Shown here piece by piece: positions 46,811 through 55,346 of a stretch of 64,000 bases of DNA. Numbering within the stretch: the stretch's first letter is position 1; every line of letters starts with the position of its first letter. The translations under genes and the position numbers were made by a program. The DNA is from JBGVSA01 sp049840475. GTDB taxonomy: Bacteria > Pseudomonadota > Gammaproteobacteria > Burkholderiales > Rhodocyclaceae. Below the pieces are notes generated by a model. The model saw nothing but the letters and a program-made list of their open reading frames with translations. It ran no database searches and had not been told where the DNA came from. The stretch spans positions 124,001-188,000 of the forward strand of contig JASGKX010000002.1 in assembly GCA_049840475.1 (NCBI GenBank), given 5' to 3'.

Positions 46811-46836
46811 AAATAAAAAATGGGCGTAACGCCCAT
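46811..46836 (-). terminator. Intrinsic terminator/attenuator in rimP leader
   Basis: On the minus strand ATGGGCG-TTA-CGCCCAT is followed by TTTTTTATTTG, a canonical intrinsic terminator, ending about 12-20 bases before the rimP ATG. It could end rluB transcripts, but since the rimP promoter lies upstream of it, it more likely attenuates the rimP-nusA-infB operon. Confidence 0.75.
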
Positions 46837-46902
46837 CCCGACCTGCCAAAAACGGCTGCCTGTTTCAGGTTCCGTCAGCAGACTTACCAACGAATCAACG
46901 AG

Positions 46903-46932
46903 ATGATAACACGCAAGCGCCCGCTCAGTAAA
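46903..46932 (-). promoter_or_regulatory. Candidate promoter of rimP-nusA-infB operon
   Basis: On the minus strand TTTACT, 18 bases, then TATCAT: a plausible housekeeping -35/-10 pair. It lies about 100 bases upstream of the rimP start, giving a leader that includes the small CCTG-AAA-CAGG hairpin and the terminator at 46811-46836. Confidence 0.5.
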
Positions 46933-47009
46933 TGTGCATACGCGCACAGGACGGGCAGAAGCGGCCTGTAGCCAGCCCCTTCGCCCGTCCGGGCATGCAG
47001 GCAAGTACC

Positions 47010-48239
47010 TTAGCGGCCAGCGCGCGGTGCGCGAGGCACTCTGGGAGCCTTCGGCGTTTTCGGCGTCTTGGGTGCGGCACCGGCCTCCTTCGGCGCGCGG
47101 TGCGGACGCGTAGAACGCGGACCCTTCGGCGCGCGGCGATCGCCGGGACGTTGTTGCTTCTTGGGCAATACTTTGCCGCCCAGTGCAACGACGCCCTCGG
47201 GGCTCATTTCTTCGTACATGCCACGCTTGAGTCGGCGCGGCAGCTCTGCGGCACCGTAACGCACGCGGATCAGGCGACTCACCATCTGGCCGACAGATTC
47301 GAACATGCGACGCACCTCACGGTTGCGGCCTTCCGAAATCGTCACGCGGTACCAGTGGTTAGCGCCCTCGCCGCCTTCATCGCGAAGGCTATTGAAACGA
47401 GCGGAACCGTCTTCAAGCTGAATGCCCTCGGTCAGGCTCTTAACCTGCTCTTCGGTCAATTCACCCATGATCCGCACAGCGTATTCACGCTCGAGTTCGT
47501 AACGCGGGTGCATCAAACGGTTGGCGAGATCACCGCTGTCGGTAAACAGCAGCAAGCCGCTGGTATTGAAGTCCAGACGCCCAATAGCAATCCAGCGACC
47601 GCGACGCAGCGCAGGCAACCGGTCGAACACACTGGGGCGGCCTTCCGGATCGTCGCGAGAAACAATTTCGCCTTCCGGCTTGTGATAGACGAGCACGCGA
47701 GCGGCACGCTCAGCAAAGCGCAAGTTCACCAACTTACCATTGACCTTGACGCGGTCGCCAGCACTGACCTTTTGCCCGAGGAAGGCAGGCAAGCCATTCA
47801 CGCTCACGCGGCCAGCAACAATCCAGTCTTCGATCTCACGGCGAGACGCGACGCCCGCTTCGGCCAGCTTCTTCTGGATACGTTCAGCAACGCTGCCGTC
47901 GTCCTTGCCGTTGGCGCCATTCTTTGCGCTACGGCCACGCCCCGGATTCGGATCGCCGCTTTCGGATTCGGCAGCGACCGCACCCGGCTGCGCATCGTCG
48001 TCATCGAACTCGTCGTCGTAACGCGGCTCGAGATCAATCAGGCCAAAATCGGCCTGGGTTTCACCATTCGGTACGCGCGGACGGCGCGGGCCGTTACTCT
48101 TCTGTGCCGCGCTCTTCGGGCGGCTCGTCGCCGGTCTCGGGGTGCTCGGGCGAGGGCCGCTCGGACGATCCGAACGGCGCTGAGAGTTCCCGCGCGCCTT
48201 CGTCGGAGGGCGCTTCGGCGTTTTGTGCTGTGTCGACAA
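47010..48239 (-). CDS. rluB: 23S rRNA pseudouridine synthase RluB
   Basis: Makes pseudouridine 2605 in 23S rRNA. The central part has the S4 domain (ERIQKKLAEAGVASRREIED, VSVNGLPAFLGQKV), the catalytic segment AIGRLDFNTSGLLLFTDSGD with the essential Asp, and SEGRNREVRRMFESVGQMVS. Long disordered Arg/Pro/Lys-rich N- and C-terminal extensions flank it, giving 409 residues from the chosen start. TTG 48239 is preferred because AAGGAG lies nine bases before it. This makes the gene overlap the end of scpB by 146 bases in a different frame. A TTG six codons earlier is the alternative. Confidence 0.9.
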   Translation of the reverse strand: MSTQHKTPKRPPTKARGNSQRRSDRPSGPRPSTPRPATSRPKSAAQKSNGPRRPRVPNGETQADFGLIDLEPRYDDEFDDDDAQPGAVAAESESGDPNPGRGRSAKNGANGKDDGSVAERIQKKLAEAGVASRREIEDWIVAGRVSVNGLPAFLGQKVSAGDRVKVNGKLVNLRFAERAARVLVYHKPEGEIVSRDDPEGRPSVFDRLPALRRGRWIAIGRLDFNTSGLLLFTDSGDLANRLMHPRYELEREYAVRIMGELTEEQVKSLTEGIQLEDGSARFNSLRDEGGEGANHWYRVTISEGRNREVRRMFESVGQMVSRLIRVRYGAAELPRRLKRGMYEEMSPEGVVALGGKVLPKKQQRPGDRRAPKGPRSTRPHRAPKEAGAAPKTPKTPKAPRVPRAPRAGR

Positions 48240-48921
48240 GGTCCAGGACTCCTTCAATCTCGGTCAACGGCGGCAGCTCGGTAAGACTGCGCAAACCAAG
48301 ATCGTCGAGAAATTTTTTGGTCGTAGCGTAGAGGGCCGGGCGGCCCGGGGTGTCGCGGTAACCGACAGTATCGATCCAACCGCGCCCTTCCAGCAGCTTG
48401 ATGATCTGGCTGGAAACGGCGACACCACGAATGTCTTCGATGTCGCCTCGTGTGACAGGCTGACGATAAACCACGATCGCCAGCGTCTCCATGACTGCGC
48501 GAGAATAACGCGGAGCACGGGTTTCCTTCAACCGGTCCAGATAAATTTGCAGCTCGGGCCGGGTACGAAAACGCCATCCGGACGCCAACCGCACCAATTC
48601 CACCGAACGGCCCTGCCAGTCGCGCTGCACGTCCGCCAGCAGACGATTCACCAATTCCGCACCAAGATCCGGCTCGAACATCCGCCGCAATTCGCTCGTG
48701 TTCATCGGATCGGTTGCCGACAACAATGCGGCCTCAAGGACCTGCCGCGCCAGCGTCACATCAATACCGGCCTCAGCGTCGTCCAGCGGTACGAGCGCCC
48801 CGCCGTCTTCGGTCGGAACGACTTCTTCATCATCCGCGTTCACATCGTTGGCAGCTTCGTCGAGGTGCAGCGGGATGACGTTATCATCCTGCATCGTTGG
48901 ATTCATGGGGAAGTCGGACAT
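48094..48921 (-). CDS. scpB: Segregation and condensation protein B
   Basis: Part of the SMC-ScpAB condensin complex for chromosome segregation. The 275-residue product has a variable acidic N-terminus and two winged-helix domains (ARQVLEAALLSATDPMNTSE and RYSRAVMETLAIVVYRQPVT, then RGDIEDIRGVAVSSQIIKLL, TPGRPALYATTKKFLDDLGL), the typical ScpB core. A disordered Glu/Pro/Ser tail overlaps rluB. Starts at 48921, 48906 or 48894 are possible; the first is listed. It overlaps scpA by 38 bases. Confidence 0.93.
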   Translation of the reverse strand: MSDFPMNPTMQDDNVIPLHLDEAANDVNADDEEVVPTEDGGALVPLDDAEAGIDVTLARQVLEAALLSATDPMNTSELRRMFEPDLGAELVNRLLADVQRDWQGRSVELVRLASGWRFRTRPELQIYLDRLKETRAPRYSRAVMETLAIVVYRQPVTRGDIEDIRGVAVSSQIIKLLEGRGWIDTVGYRDTPGRPALYATTKKFLDDLGLRSLTELPPLTEIEGVLDLVDTAQNAEAPSDEGARELSAPFGSSERPSPEHPETGDEPPEERGTEE

Positions 48922-49753
48922 AAATTTGTTCCATCGGCGCGTTCTGCGTGATGTTGATCAACCGCTCCTTGCACAGCTCGAGCACCGCAAGAAAGCCCAC
49001 CACCAGGCTCGACACGCCGTGCGACAAATCGAACAGCTCCGTAAAAGGCACGTTGTGGCGCCCCTGCAGACCACGCAGAATCTGCGTCATGTACTCGCGC
49101 ACAGAAAGCTCTTCGCGGTGGATGCGATGGTGCTGATTCAGGCGCGCACGCCGCAGCAACCCCAGCCATGCATGCTGCAGATCGGCCAGACTCACATCGG
49201 GTAAGCGTTCCACAGCCACCGTGGCGATGTGCACAGCGGTCCACTCGTAGTCGCGCTCCACACGCGGCATCACCGTCAAATTCTGCGCCCCGCGTTTGAT
49301 GCGCTCGTATTCCATCAAACGCCGCACCAGTTCGGCGCGTGGGTCTTCGGCCTCCGAGTCCTCGCCCTTCTCCTTCGGCGGACGCGGCAGGAGCATGCGC
49401 GACTTGATGTCCAGCAGCATCGCCGCCATCAGCAAATATTCCGCCGCAAGCTCCAAGTTGCTCGCCCGCATCGCTTCGACGTACTGCAAGTACTGCGCCG
49501 TGAACGGCGCCATCGGAATGTCGAGCACGTTCAGGTTGGCGCGACGGATCAGGTACAGCAGCAGATCGAGTGGCCCTTCGAAAGTGTCGAGGAACACCTC
49601 CAGTGCATCCGGCGGAATGTACAGATCCGTCGGCATCTCCACCATCGGCTCGCCATAGATGCGCGCGAGCGGATGCGCCTCGTCGGGGACGGGGACGGGT
49701 TGTCCTAGATGGACGAGATCTTCAGTTGGGAAAGGAGGCGTTTCGGCCTGCAA
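48884..49753 (-). CDS. scpA: Segregation and condensation protein A
   Basis: The kleisin subunit bridging SMC heads. The 289-residue product has VFLDTFEGPLDLLLYLIRRA (the SMC-neck-binding N-domain), AEYLLMAAMLLDIKSRMLLP, a variable acidic linker, and the winged-helix C-terminus with VVGFLAVLELCKERLINITQ. The frame begins with TTG 49753; no better start is seen before the conserved region and the ribosome site is weak. It is followed by scpB and rluB. Betaproteobacterial ScpA often precedes panC; here the upstream neighbour is instead the polysaccharide locus. Confidence 0.93.
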   Translation of the reverse strand: MQAETPPFPTEDLVHLGQPVPVPDEAHPLARIYGEPMVEMPTDLYIPPDALEVFLDTFEGPLDLLLYLIRRANLNVLDIPMAPFTAQYLQYVEAMRASNLELAAEYLLMAAMLLDIKSRMLLPRPPKEKGEDSEAEDPRAELVRRLMEYERIKRGAQNLTVMPRVERDYEWTAVHIATVAVERLPDVSLADLQHAWLGLLRRARLNQHHRIHREELSVREYMTQILRGLQGRHNVPFTELFDLSHGVSSLVVGFLAVLELCKERLINITQNAPMEQIYVRLPHESNDAG

Positions 49754-49853
49754 CGTTAGTTCGCTCGAAGAGATCAGCGCCGCATGATATCAGCCGACAG
49801 CATTCAGCCACACCAACCCATAGACTGCACAGCACCCGCGCGGCGCGGCACCA

Positions 49854-50825
49854 TCAACCCAGAACCTCCTTCATCCAGCCATCCAGACTGTAACGGCCAA
49901 GCAGTTGCGGATCGCAAGCCTGCCATTCGGATGTCAAGAACGCGTCCGGAATCGAGACCTTGTATCGATCGACATACAGCTGGTTTGACGGCAGATAAAA
50001 ATCCGCAGTCTCTATCTTGCGATTGGTTGTAATGAGCTTCTTCGAAGCGCCCAGCATTTCTATCGTCCGCATGGTGAACCCTGTCTGGATCGCCCGTTCG
50101 ACGTCAATGACCATGCGCGCCCTCGAAATCAGCGACATCACCTCCCCACGACTGATGGGGTCGAAGATGAACTCGGCCTCGCGGGCTCGCCAATAGCTGG
50201 GCTTGACCACCCTTGAAACCCAATACAACTGTCGCGTGCGCATGTACAACAACGACTTGAACGACAGTTCTGGCGGCAAAGCCGCCTCAATCCGCCTGAT
50301 TACCGCATAGCGATCACTATGGACGGTACCAATGAACAAGACATCGATATCCGGTTCAGGCTTTGCAATTTTGGCAAACCCATCCACATAAAAGAGTGGC
50401 CTGTATGTCAGTCGCCGATCGCTGACCACATCGTCAGGGTCGAAACTGAAAACGCGATCAAAGAAATCCACCTTCTGCGGCGATTCCGCCGGCATGTTCC
50501 GGTAGCTATCCCAGTAGTAGAGCGTAAACCTTGCCTTCGGCAGGGCCCTGCGCATCTTGGCGATCGTCTCCGGCAGGAGTCCCTCCCCCTTAATCACCAG
50601 CACGTCGCGTATATCGTGTTGCCGAGCCTGCTGAATGATCGCATCGAAATATGCGCAGCACCTATTGCGCAACAGGCTTGGAGCAACCCGGAGGGCCGCC
50701 TTGGTCAGCCCATCTGTCGCCGGCCGATCTTCGAACCAAAGGACCGATCGCCCCTGCGACTCAAGCTTCGAAATAATTTCCTTGTAATAGCCAAAAAAAC
50801 CAGCCGAAATAAATAGTGTATCCAT
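49854..50825 (-). CDS. Glycosyltransferase-like protein (CgeB/GT-B type)
   Basis: A 323-residue predicted GT-B glycosyltransferase of the surface polysaccharide locus. The N-terminus MDTLFISAGFFGYYKEIISK and DVLVIKGEGLLPETIAKMRR resemble CgeB-like enzymes. YYWDSYRNMP and SFDPDDVVSDRRLTYRPLFY form the middle, and IQTGFTMRTIEMLGASKKLI is the family C-terminal nucleotide-sugar motif. The longer frame (to 50939) would overlap the polymerase gene, so the ATG at 50825, one base after it, is chosen. No signal peptide; probably peripheral at the inner membrane. Donor and acceptor sugars are unknown. Confidence 0.75.
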   Translation of the reverse strand: MDTLFISAGFFGYYKEIISKLESQGRSVLWFEDRPATDGLTKAALRVAPSLLRNRCCAYFDAIIQQARQHDIRDVLVIKGEGLLPETIAKMRRALPKARFTLYYWDSYRNMPAESPQKVDFFDRVFSFDPDDVVSDRRLTYRPLFYVDGFAKIAKPEPDIDVLFIGTVHSDRYAVIRRIEAALPPELSFKSLLYMRTRQLYWVSRVVKPSYWRAREAEFIFDPISRGEVMSLISRARMVIDVERAIQTGFTMRTIEMLGASKKLITTNRKIETADFYLPSNQLYVDRYKVSIPDAFLTSEWQACDPQLLGRYSLDGWMKEVLG

Positions 50826-50826
50826 C

Positions 50827-52101
50827 TCAGACACCAGCCACTTGTCGTCCAGCTGGGCGCCTAGACACAAGATACAAAACAAATATCGCGGGCAGCGCGT
50901 GAATACTGAGCATATAAAATTCCGACAACTGCTTTCCAAGAGTCATACAAACCGAAACAAGAAACACAAACCCCAACAGTGATTTCTTGAAATCAATGCG
51001 CCGAATAACCGCAATAAACGAACCGCCCAACAGTCCGGAGACAAACGGCACAAAAAAGACCCCAAACCAGCCGAAATTTGCATACCCCCAGAGCGCCGAG
51101 CTTAATCTAAGCCCCCCCGACACAGTTTCAGAAATATCCCCACCAACATTATCAAAAGTGAGCGTCCACACGCTTGGATTCCATTCGAAATTACCCGGAA
51201 TCAAACCACCTAAAATTGTTCGGCCGTAGGTAAAAGCCTCAACAGAATAGAATCTAGAAAGCAAATCCATCTGATCCCATATATCAGGAGAGCCAGACGA
51301 AACAATATCGAAAATAGAATCAACGGAATAAACACTCACCATCGACTCTATGCCCATGTATATACCGAGAAGATAATAAGCAGCACTCCCCAAAGGGAAA
51401 ACAATAGCAACAAAAGTGACATACGACTTGAAAAATTTATTCTTGTACGCAGTCCATGCGCCAACAAACGCCAATATACCGATTGCCGTGGACTGCCGGG
51501 CCAAGGAAACCGTAATCAAGCCGACAGCTATCGCCCCAAAAACAAGCGCCACTCTTGACTTGCATTGAATCCATGCGGCGAACACCAACGGAATCATCGC
51601 AATCAGGAGAGAAAAGCCGAATCTAAATAGATATGCCACCCGGTAATAAGCATCCCGATACTCTCCCTTGAACTGTTTGGCCGCGAACGGGTCTTCCGCA
51701 AACATTGGTACAAAACCCATGCCGATGTACGCGACGACCATGAGAGAAATGCCCACAAACGCCCAGAACATGACACGTCGGTACACATACTCATCTATCG
51801 CCCCCTCTCCAGCGATCTGCAACCTAGGCCTCATCCATCGGAGGAGGGATAGCCTGTAACCAAGAACCGTCCCAACGAGAATCGATAAAGCCCCTAGGAA
51901 GTTCATCAGGGCGTAGATCTCAACCATCTGGTCCGAAAAGCCCTGCCAGACCGACGTAAAAAGCCCCGGAACAATATACGCCGTCACACAGAATCCAAGA
52001 TTCAAATGCGCGGGAATATTCCATCTATTGAACCAAACCGCGTATGGCGCAAGCATTTGAATGCAAAGCGCCAAGACCGCAACGATATGATAGATATTCA
52101 T
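50827..52101 (-). CDS. Polysaccharide repeat-unit polymerase (Wzy-like)
   Basis: A 424-residue integral membrane protein with about ten hydrophobic segments and a large periplasmic loop in the second half (MGIESMVSVYSVDSIFDIVS and SRFYSVEAFTYGRTILGGLI), the usual Wzy layout. Wzy polymerases share little sequence, so the call rests on topology and neighbours (flippase, chain-length regulator, export protein). The coding DNA is much AT-richer than the rest of the window. The start overlaps the acyltransferase stop by four bases. Confidence 0.8.
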   Translation of the reverse strand: MNIYHIVAVLALCIQMLAPYAVWFNRWNIPAHLNLGFCVTAYIVPGLFTSVWQGFSDQMVEIYALMNFLGALSILVGTVLGYRLSLLRWMRPRLQIAGEGAIDEYVYRRVMFWAFVGISLMVVAYIGMGFVPMFAEDPFAAKQFKGEYRDAYYRVAYLFRFGFSLLIAMIPLVFAAWIQCKSRVALVFGAIAVGLITVSLARQSTAIGILAFVGAWTAYKNKFFKSYVTFVAIVFPLGSAAYYLLGIYMGIESMVSVYSVDSIFDIVSSGSPDIWDQMDLLSRFYSVEAFTYGRTILGGLIPGNFEWNPSVWTLTFDNVGGDISETVSGGLRLSSALWGYANFGWFGVFFVPFVSGLLGGSFIAVIRRIDFKKSLLGFVFLVSVCMTLGKQLSEFYMLSIHALPAIFVLYLVSRRPAGRQVAGV

Positions 52102-53150
52102 CTATTGTGAGCAAATACCAATGACGGCTTTTCGATCAACCACCACGAAATATACGCAACAATCGGAACGACCGAAATCAACAGGAATGTCGCTCCAAGC
52201 GGATTCGAATCAAACAGACCGATGGCAACTAGAGTCTGCACCAACGGAAAATGATAGAGATACAATCCATAGGAAACATCGCCGATACGTTTGGCAGACC
52301 AGAGGGATGGCAATCCAACTGCAGCAAAGTAAACCATGCAGCCAACGAATATCGGCGCGAGGGATTCATGCAACAAACCGTCAGAGAGTGCATAGCCAAA
52401 CAACGAGAGGGCCGCAATAATTGGCCCAACCGGACGCAAGCCGTCTCGGGTCCGATAGTAAGCCATGCTACCGGCCATGAAAAAACTCAATTGTCCTGGC
52501 AGTTGTTTGGATAGACGAAAGAACATATCGCTCTCGGTAGCCTGAGCTGCATATGAGAATCCGCCTTTCCAGAAAATGGAGCCAATGAATATCACCGGCA
52601 GAACTCGTTTGTAGCCAAACCGACGAGCCAAGAACACAATGAACGGCACGAGGCAATAGAACATCACTTCAATTTTGATAGTCCAGAGGGATCCATTTAT
52701 CGCCATCTCGTGATTGTTCAAGAAGACCCCGGGCAACCCCGGCTCGTTGAAATTCGCCAGCACCAAGTTGAACGACAAGTATCTCCAGAACTGGGGAGAC
52801 GAATAGTATTCTACGAATCCGAGATCGGAGACCAGAGAAAGAAGAAGCGCCGCCCCTACCACCACGACCACGTAAGCGGGAGCAATGCGGAAGAGTCTCT
52901 TTTTGGCATAAGGCAGGAGTCCGAAACTGTTCTCCCAACTCATGACAACCAGGAATCCGCTAACAAAGAAAAAGGCTTGCACAGCGAAGGTGGCAGATAT
53001 GAACCGGCTCATCCATGCCAGAGAGGGAGACTGACTCAGAATGGAGATATGAAACAACACGACCATGGCAGCGAAGATCAATCGCAATCCGTCGAAATTG
53101 TTGATTTTCAAACGGCCAGCAATCGCTCCGTCACTTCGGATAGTTAACAT
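52098..53150 (-). CDS. Acyltransferase 3 family membrane protein
   Basis: A 350-residue integral membrane O-acyltransferase that would add acetyl or a similar group to the polysaccharide. It has about ten hydrophobic segments, begins with INNFDGLRLIFAAMVVLFHI (His of the catalytic Arg/His region), contains FFFVSGFLVVMSW, and NGSLWTIKIEVMFYCLVPFI, the typical Glu-containing motif, then GDVSYGLYLYHFPLVQTLVA. The ATG at 53150 is chosen rather than a TTG three codons upstream that overlaps the preceding gene. Moderately AT-rich, like the polymerase. Confidence 0.9.
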   Translation of the reverse strand: MLTIRSDGAIAGRLKINNFDGLRLIFAAMVVLFHISILSQSPSLAWMSRFISATFAVQAFFFVSGFLVVMSWENSFGLLPYAKKRLFRIAPAYVVVVVGAALLLSLVSDLGFVEYYSSPQFWRYLSFNLVLANFNEPGLPGVFLNNHEMAINGSLWTIKIEVMFYCLVPFIVFLARRFGYKRVLPVIFIGSIFWKGGFSYAAQATESDMFFRLSKQLPGQLSFFMAGSMAYYRTRDGLRPVGPIIAALSLFGYALSDGLLHESLAPIFVGCMVYFAAVGLPSLWSAKRIGDVSYGLYLYHFPLVQTLVAIGLFDSNPLGATFLLISVVPIVAYISWWLIEKPSLVFAHNR

Positions 53151-53155
53151 CAGGC

Positions 53156-54196
53156 TCAACGCTTCGGTAGAAAGTTCAGCACGGACAGCACCTGCTCAGT
53201 CTTTAGCGAGCGGATACACGCATATTCAAGTGCCCGTCCCTCGCATTTAGGGGAGTTCAAGCAAGGGTAATGACTGCAGCCTCCGGACGAACTGACGGAA
53301 CGACCGCCCGGAGGAACCCACAAGGAGGGATGATTGGCAGCGTTCAACATGATGGATGGGACACCTGCACGCTCTGCGACATGTACGGAAAAACTGTCGA
53401 GACCGACTAGGAGGTCCAGCGAGGCAACATGCTGGGCGAATTCGACAACTGGCCGCGTGACGAATTCGATGGGTTGAGCTAGGCCCCCGAAAATCAATTC
53501 GAGCCTCTCTCTTTCAGTCGGCGCACCGTATGCAGTTAGCCGAACACCACGACTTTGGAGTTCGGCAGCCAGCGATTGCCAGCTTTCGTCCGGCCACTGT
53601 TTACATGCCTGCGACGCAAATGGATGCAGGCCAATATGGGAAGCATGCTTGATAGAGGCCATCTGCGCCGTCGCGGCAACATGCCGCGGACCGCCAGTCA
53701 GCGCATCAACATACTGCTGGTATGCGCGATAGACATTCGCGGCCTCGGTAGGTACGACGCATATCGGCCGCCCCGGCCCGAGCGGATTGCGAATGATCGA
53801 GGCAAATGGATGTCCGGGTGCCCAACCGATGTGGCGATGATCCTTGCTGCCGATCAGGCGTGCGAAAATCCGCTCGCGGAAATCGCCGATCATGTCCAGT
53901 GTGACCTGGGGCCGTTCTGATCGAAGCTGTCGGATGGCCGCACAAAATTGCCGGCGCCCCGCTTTATCGAATCCCTTGTTAGTCCCCACGGGGAAAGGTG
54001 AAACCACAACATCGCACGAAGGAATGTCCTGAAAGAGAAACGCAACTTGCGGACGCGTCCAGACAATGAGTCGCTCCGCGAACGCGCGCGCAGCGAGTTC
54101 GCGAACGAAGTGGCTCTGTATGACCGCATCCCCGAGATTGCGCCCAAGGATGAGACAGGCAAGCCCAATAGTCCCCGTAGCCGGACGTGCTGACAT
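53156..54196 (-). CDS. Glycosyltransferase family 9 (heptosyltransferase-like)
   Basis: A 346-residue GT-B enzyme of the ADP-heptose:LPS heptosyltransferase family (GT9). It has LGRNLGDAVIQSHFVRELAA at the N-terminus (the GDxxx nucleotide-sugar loop), HIGLHPFASQACKQWPDESW (GT9 motif resembling PGA..KRWP), and LDLLVGLDSFSVHVAERAGV, the conserved D(S)..HxA region. The C-terminus contains a Cys-rich stretch (GGCSHYPCLNSPKCEGRA). The ATG at 54196 has AAGG eight bases upstream and follows the epimerase stop by 10 bases. The sugar transferred is unknown; heptose is not required. Confidence 0.87.
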   Translation of the reverse strand: MSARPATGTIGLACLILGRNLGDAVIQSHFVRELAARAFAERLIVWTRPQVAFLFQDIPSCDVVVSPFPVGTNKGFDKAGRRQFCAAIRQLRSERPQVTLDMIGDFRERIFARLIGSKDHRHIGWAPGHPFASIIRNPLGPGRPICVVPTEAANVYRAYQQYVDALTGGPRHVAATAQMASIKHASHIGLHPFASQACKQWPDESWQSLAAELQSRGVRLTAYGAPTERERLELIFGGLAQPIEFVTRPVVEFAQHVASLDLLVGLDSFSVHVAERAGVPSIMLNAANHPSLWVPPGGRSVSSSGGCSHYPCLNSPKCEGRALEYACIRSLKTEQVLSVLNFLPKR

Positions 54197-54206
54197 CTGT
54201 ACAGCC

Positions 54207-55346
54207 TTAACCTTTGCCGCCGCCACCCATCAGCCCCCTGTCGGCCAGTTCCTTTAGCGAACGCTCATAGCCCGAATCGCTGGCTTCGTGGCCACAGGCC
54301 CAGTTCAGGAATGCAGCCAAGCCATCGCGGAAGGCCCAATGTGGCTGAAACCCTGTCAGTGCCTGAATGCGCGAGATATCTGCCACGTTGTGGCGGATAT
54401 CTCCCACGCGAAACGCGCCGCTGATCTTCAAATCGACATCTGCACGGAAATGGTCAACGATGCCTTGGGCAACCTCGATGACTGAAGTGCGCACGCCCGA
54501 GCCGACATTCAGCGCCATAACGCCATGAACGCCAGGGGCAACACAGGCTGCCGTCGCGTCAACTACGTCGTCAATAAAGACGAAATCACGGCTCTCGCGC
54601 CCGTCCTCGAAGATGTTGAGGTCTTTTCTCTGGCGCACCAGATTAGAGAACACCGCCAAGATGCCCGTATACGGATTGCTCAGGCTCTGCCCTGGCCCGT
54701 AAACGTTTTGGTAGCGCATGGCGAACCCATCGATCCCCAAGGTGGACGCAAACATCAGGACCATCTGTTCTTGTACTTGTTTGGTCAGCCCATAAAACGA
54801 GGACGGTGCGAACGGCGTGGCTTCGTTCGTCGGCATAACATCCACCGCCGAATGGCAAACCGGACATACCGGTTCGAATTGGCCGCTTCCCATGCCTGCA
54901 GCAGTGCGCGCTTCTGGATATACAACGCCATGGGCGGCACAGCGGTATTGCCCCTCGCCATATACAGCGCGCGACGATGCGACCACGAGTTTTTTTAGCG
55001 AATCTGGGCGCTGATTAACCAGGATATCAAGCAGTACAGACGTTCCCTGCAAGTTCACATCGCTATAGTGCTCGACGGCGTACATGGACTGGCCTGTCCC
55101 CGTCTCGGCCGCCAGATGGACAATGACCTCCTGACGCTGCAAGCACTCGCGTATCAAGTCGCGATTGCGGATATCTCCACGCACGCAAGTTGCTGCGGCC
55201 TTGAGATCGTCAGGAAAATCTGCGCCCGCACCGTGAATCTGTTCGCTAAGATTGTCAATGACCGTGACATTGCACCCTGTGGCATGGAGCTTCTTTGCAA
55301 GACGTGAACCGATGAAACCGGCGCCACCAGTGATCAAGACCTTCAT
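54207..55346 (-). CDS. NAD-dependent nucleotide-sugar epimerase with Cys insert (dTDP-rhamnose 4-epimerase-like)
   Basis: A 379-residue extended SDR enzyme: KVLITGGAGFIGSRLAKKLH (NAD motif), HLAAETGTGQSMYAVEHYSD, and the catalytic Ser 124/125 and Tyr 185-Lys 189 (SSFYGLTKQ). Between strands there is an insert with Cys 136, His 139, Cys 161 and Cys 164 (YRCAAHG and PVCPVC) that looks like a metal site. Such a Cys-containing insert is known in WbiB-type dTDP-L-rhamnose 4-epimerases, which make 6-deoxy-L-talose; this is the most likely role. rml genes are not in the window. It overlaps the flippase stop by four bases. Confidence 0.8.
   Translation of the reverse strand: MKVLITGGAGFIGSRLAKKLHATGCNVTVIDNLSEQIHGAGADFPDDLKAAATCVRGDIRNRDLIRECLQRQEVIVHLAAETGTGQSMYAVEHYSDVNLQGTSVLLDILVNQRPDSLKKLVVASSRAVYGEGQYRCAAHGVVYPEARTAAGMGSGQFEPVCPVCHSAVDVMPTNEATPFAPSSFYGLTKQVQEQMVLMFASTLGIDGFAMRYQNVYGPGQSLSNPYTGILAVFSNLVRQRKDLNIFEDGRESRDFVFIDDVVDATAACVAPGVHGVMALNVGSGVRTSVIEVAQGIVDHFRADVDLKISGAFRVGDIRHNVADISRIQALTGFQPHWAFRDGLAAFLNWACGHEASDSGYERSLKELADRGLMGGGGKG

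Noticed and set aside
46932..48284. 450-codon open frame opposite rluB
   Set aside because: Shadow of rluB and the scpB tail; no domain recognised.
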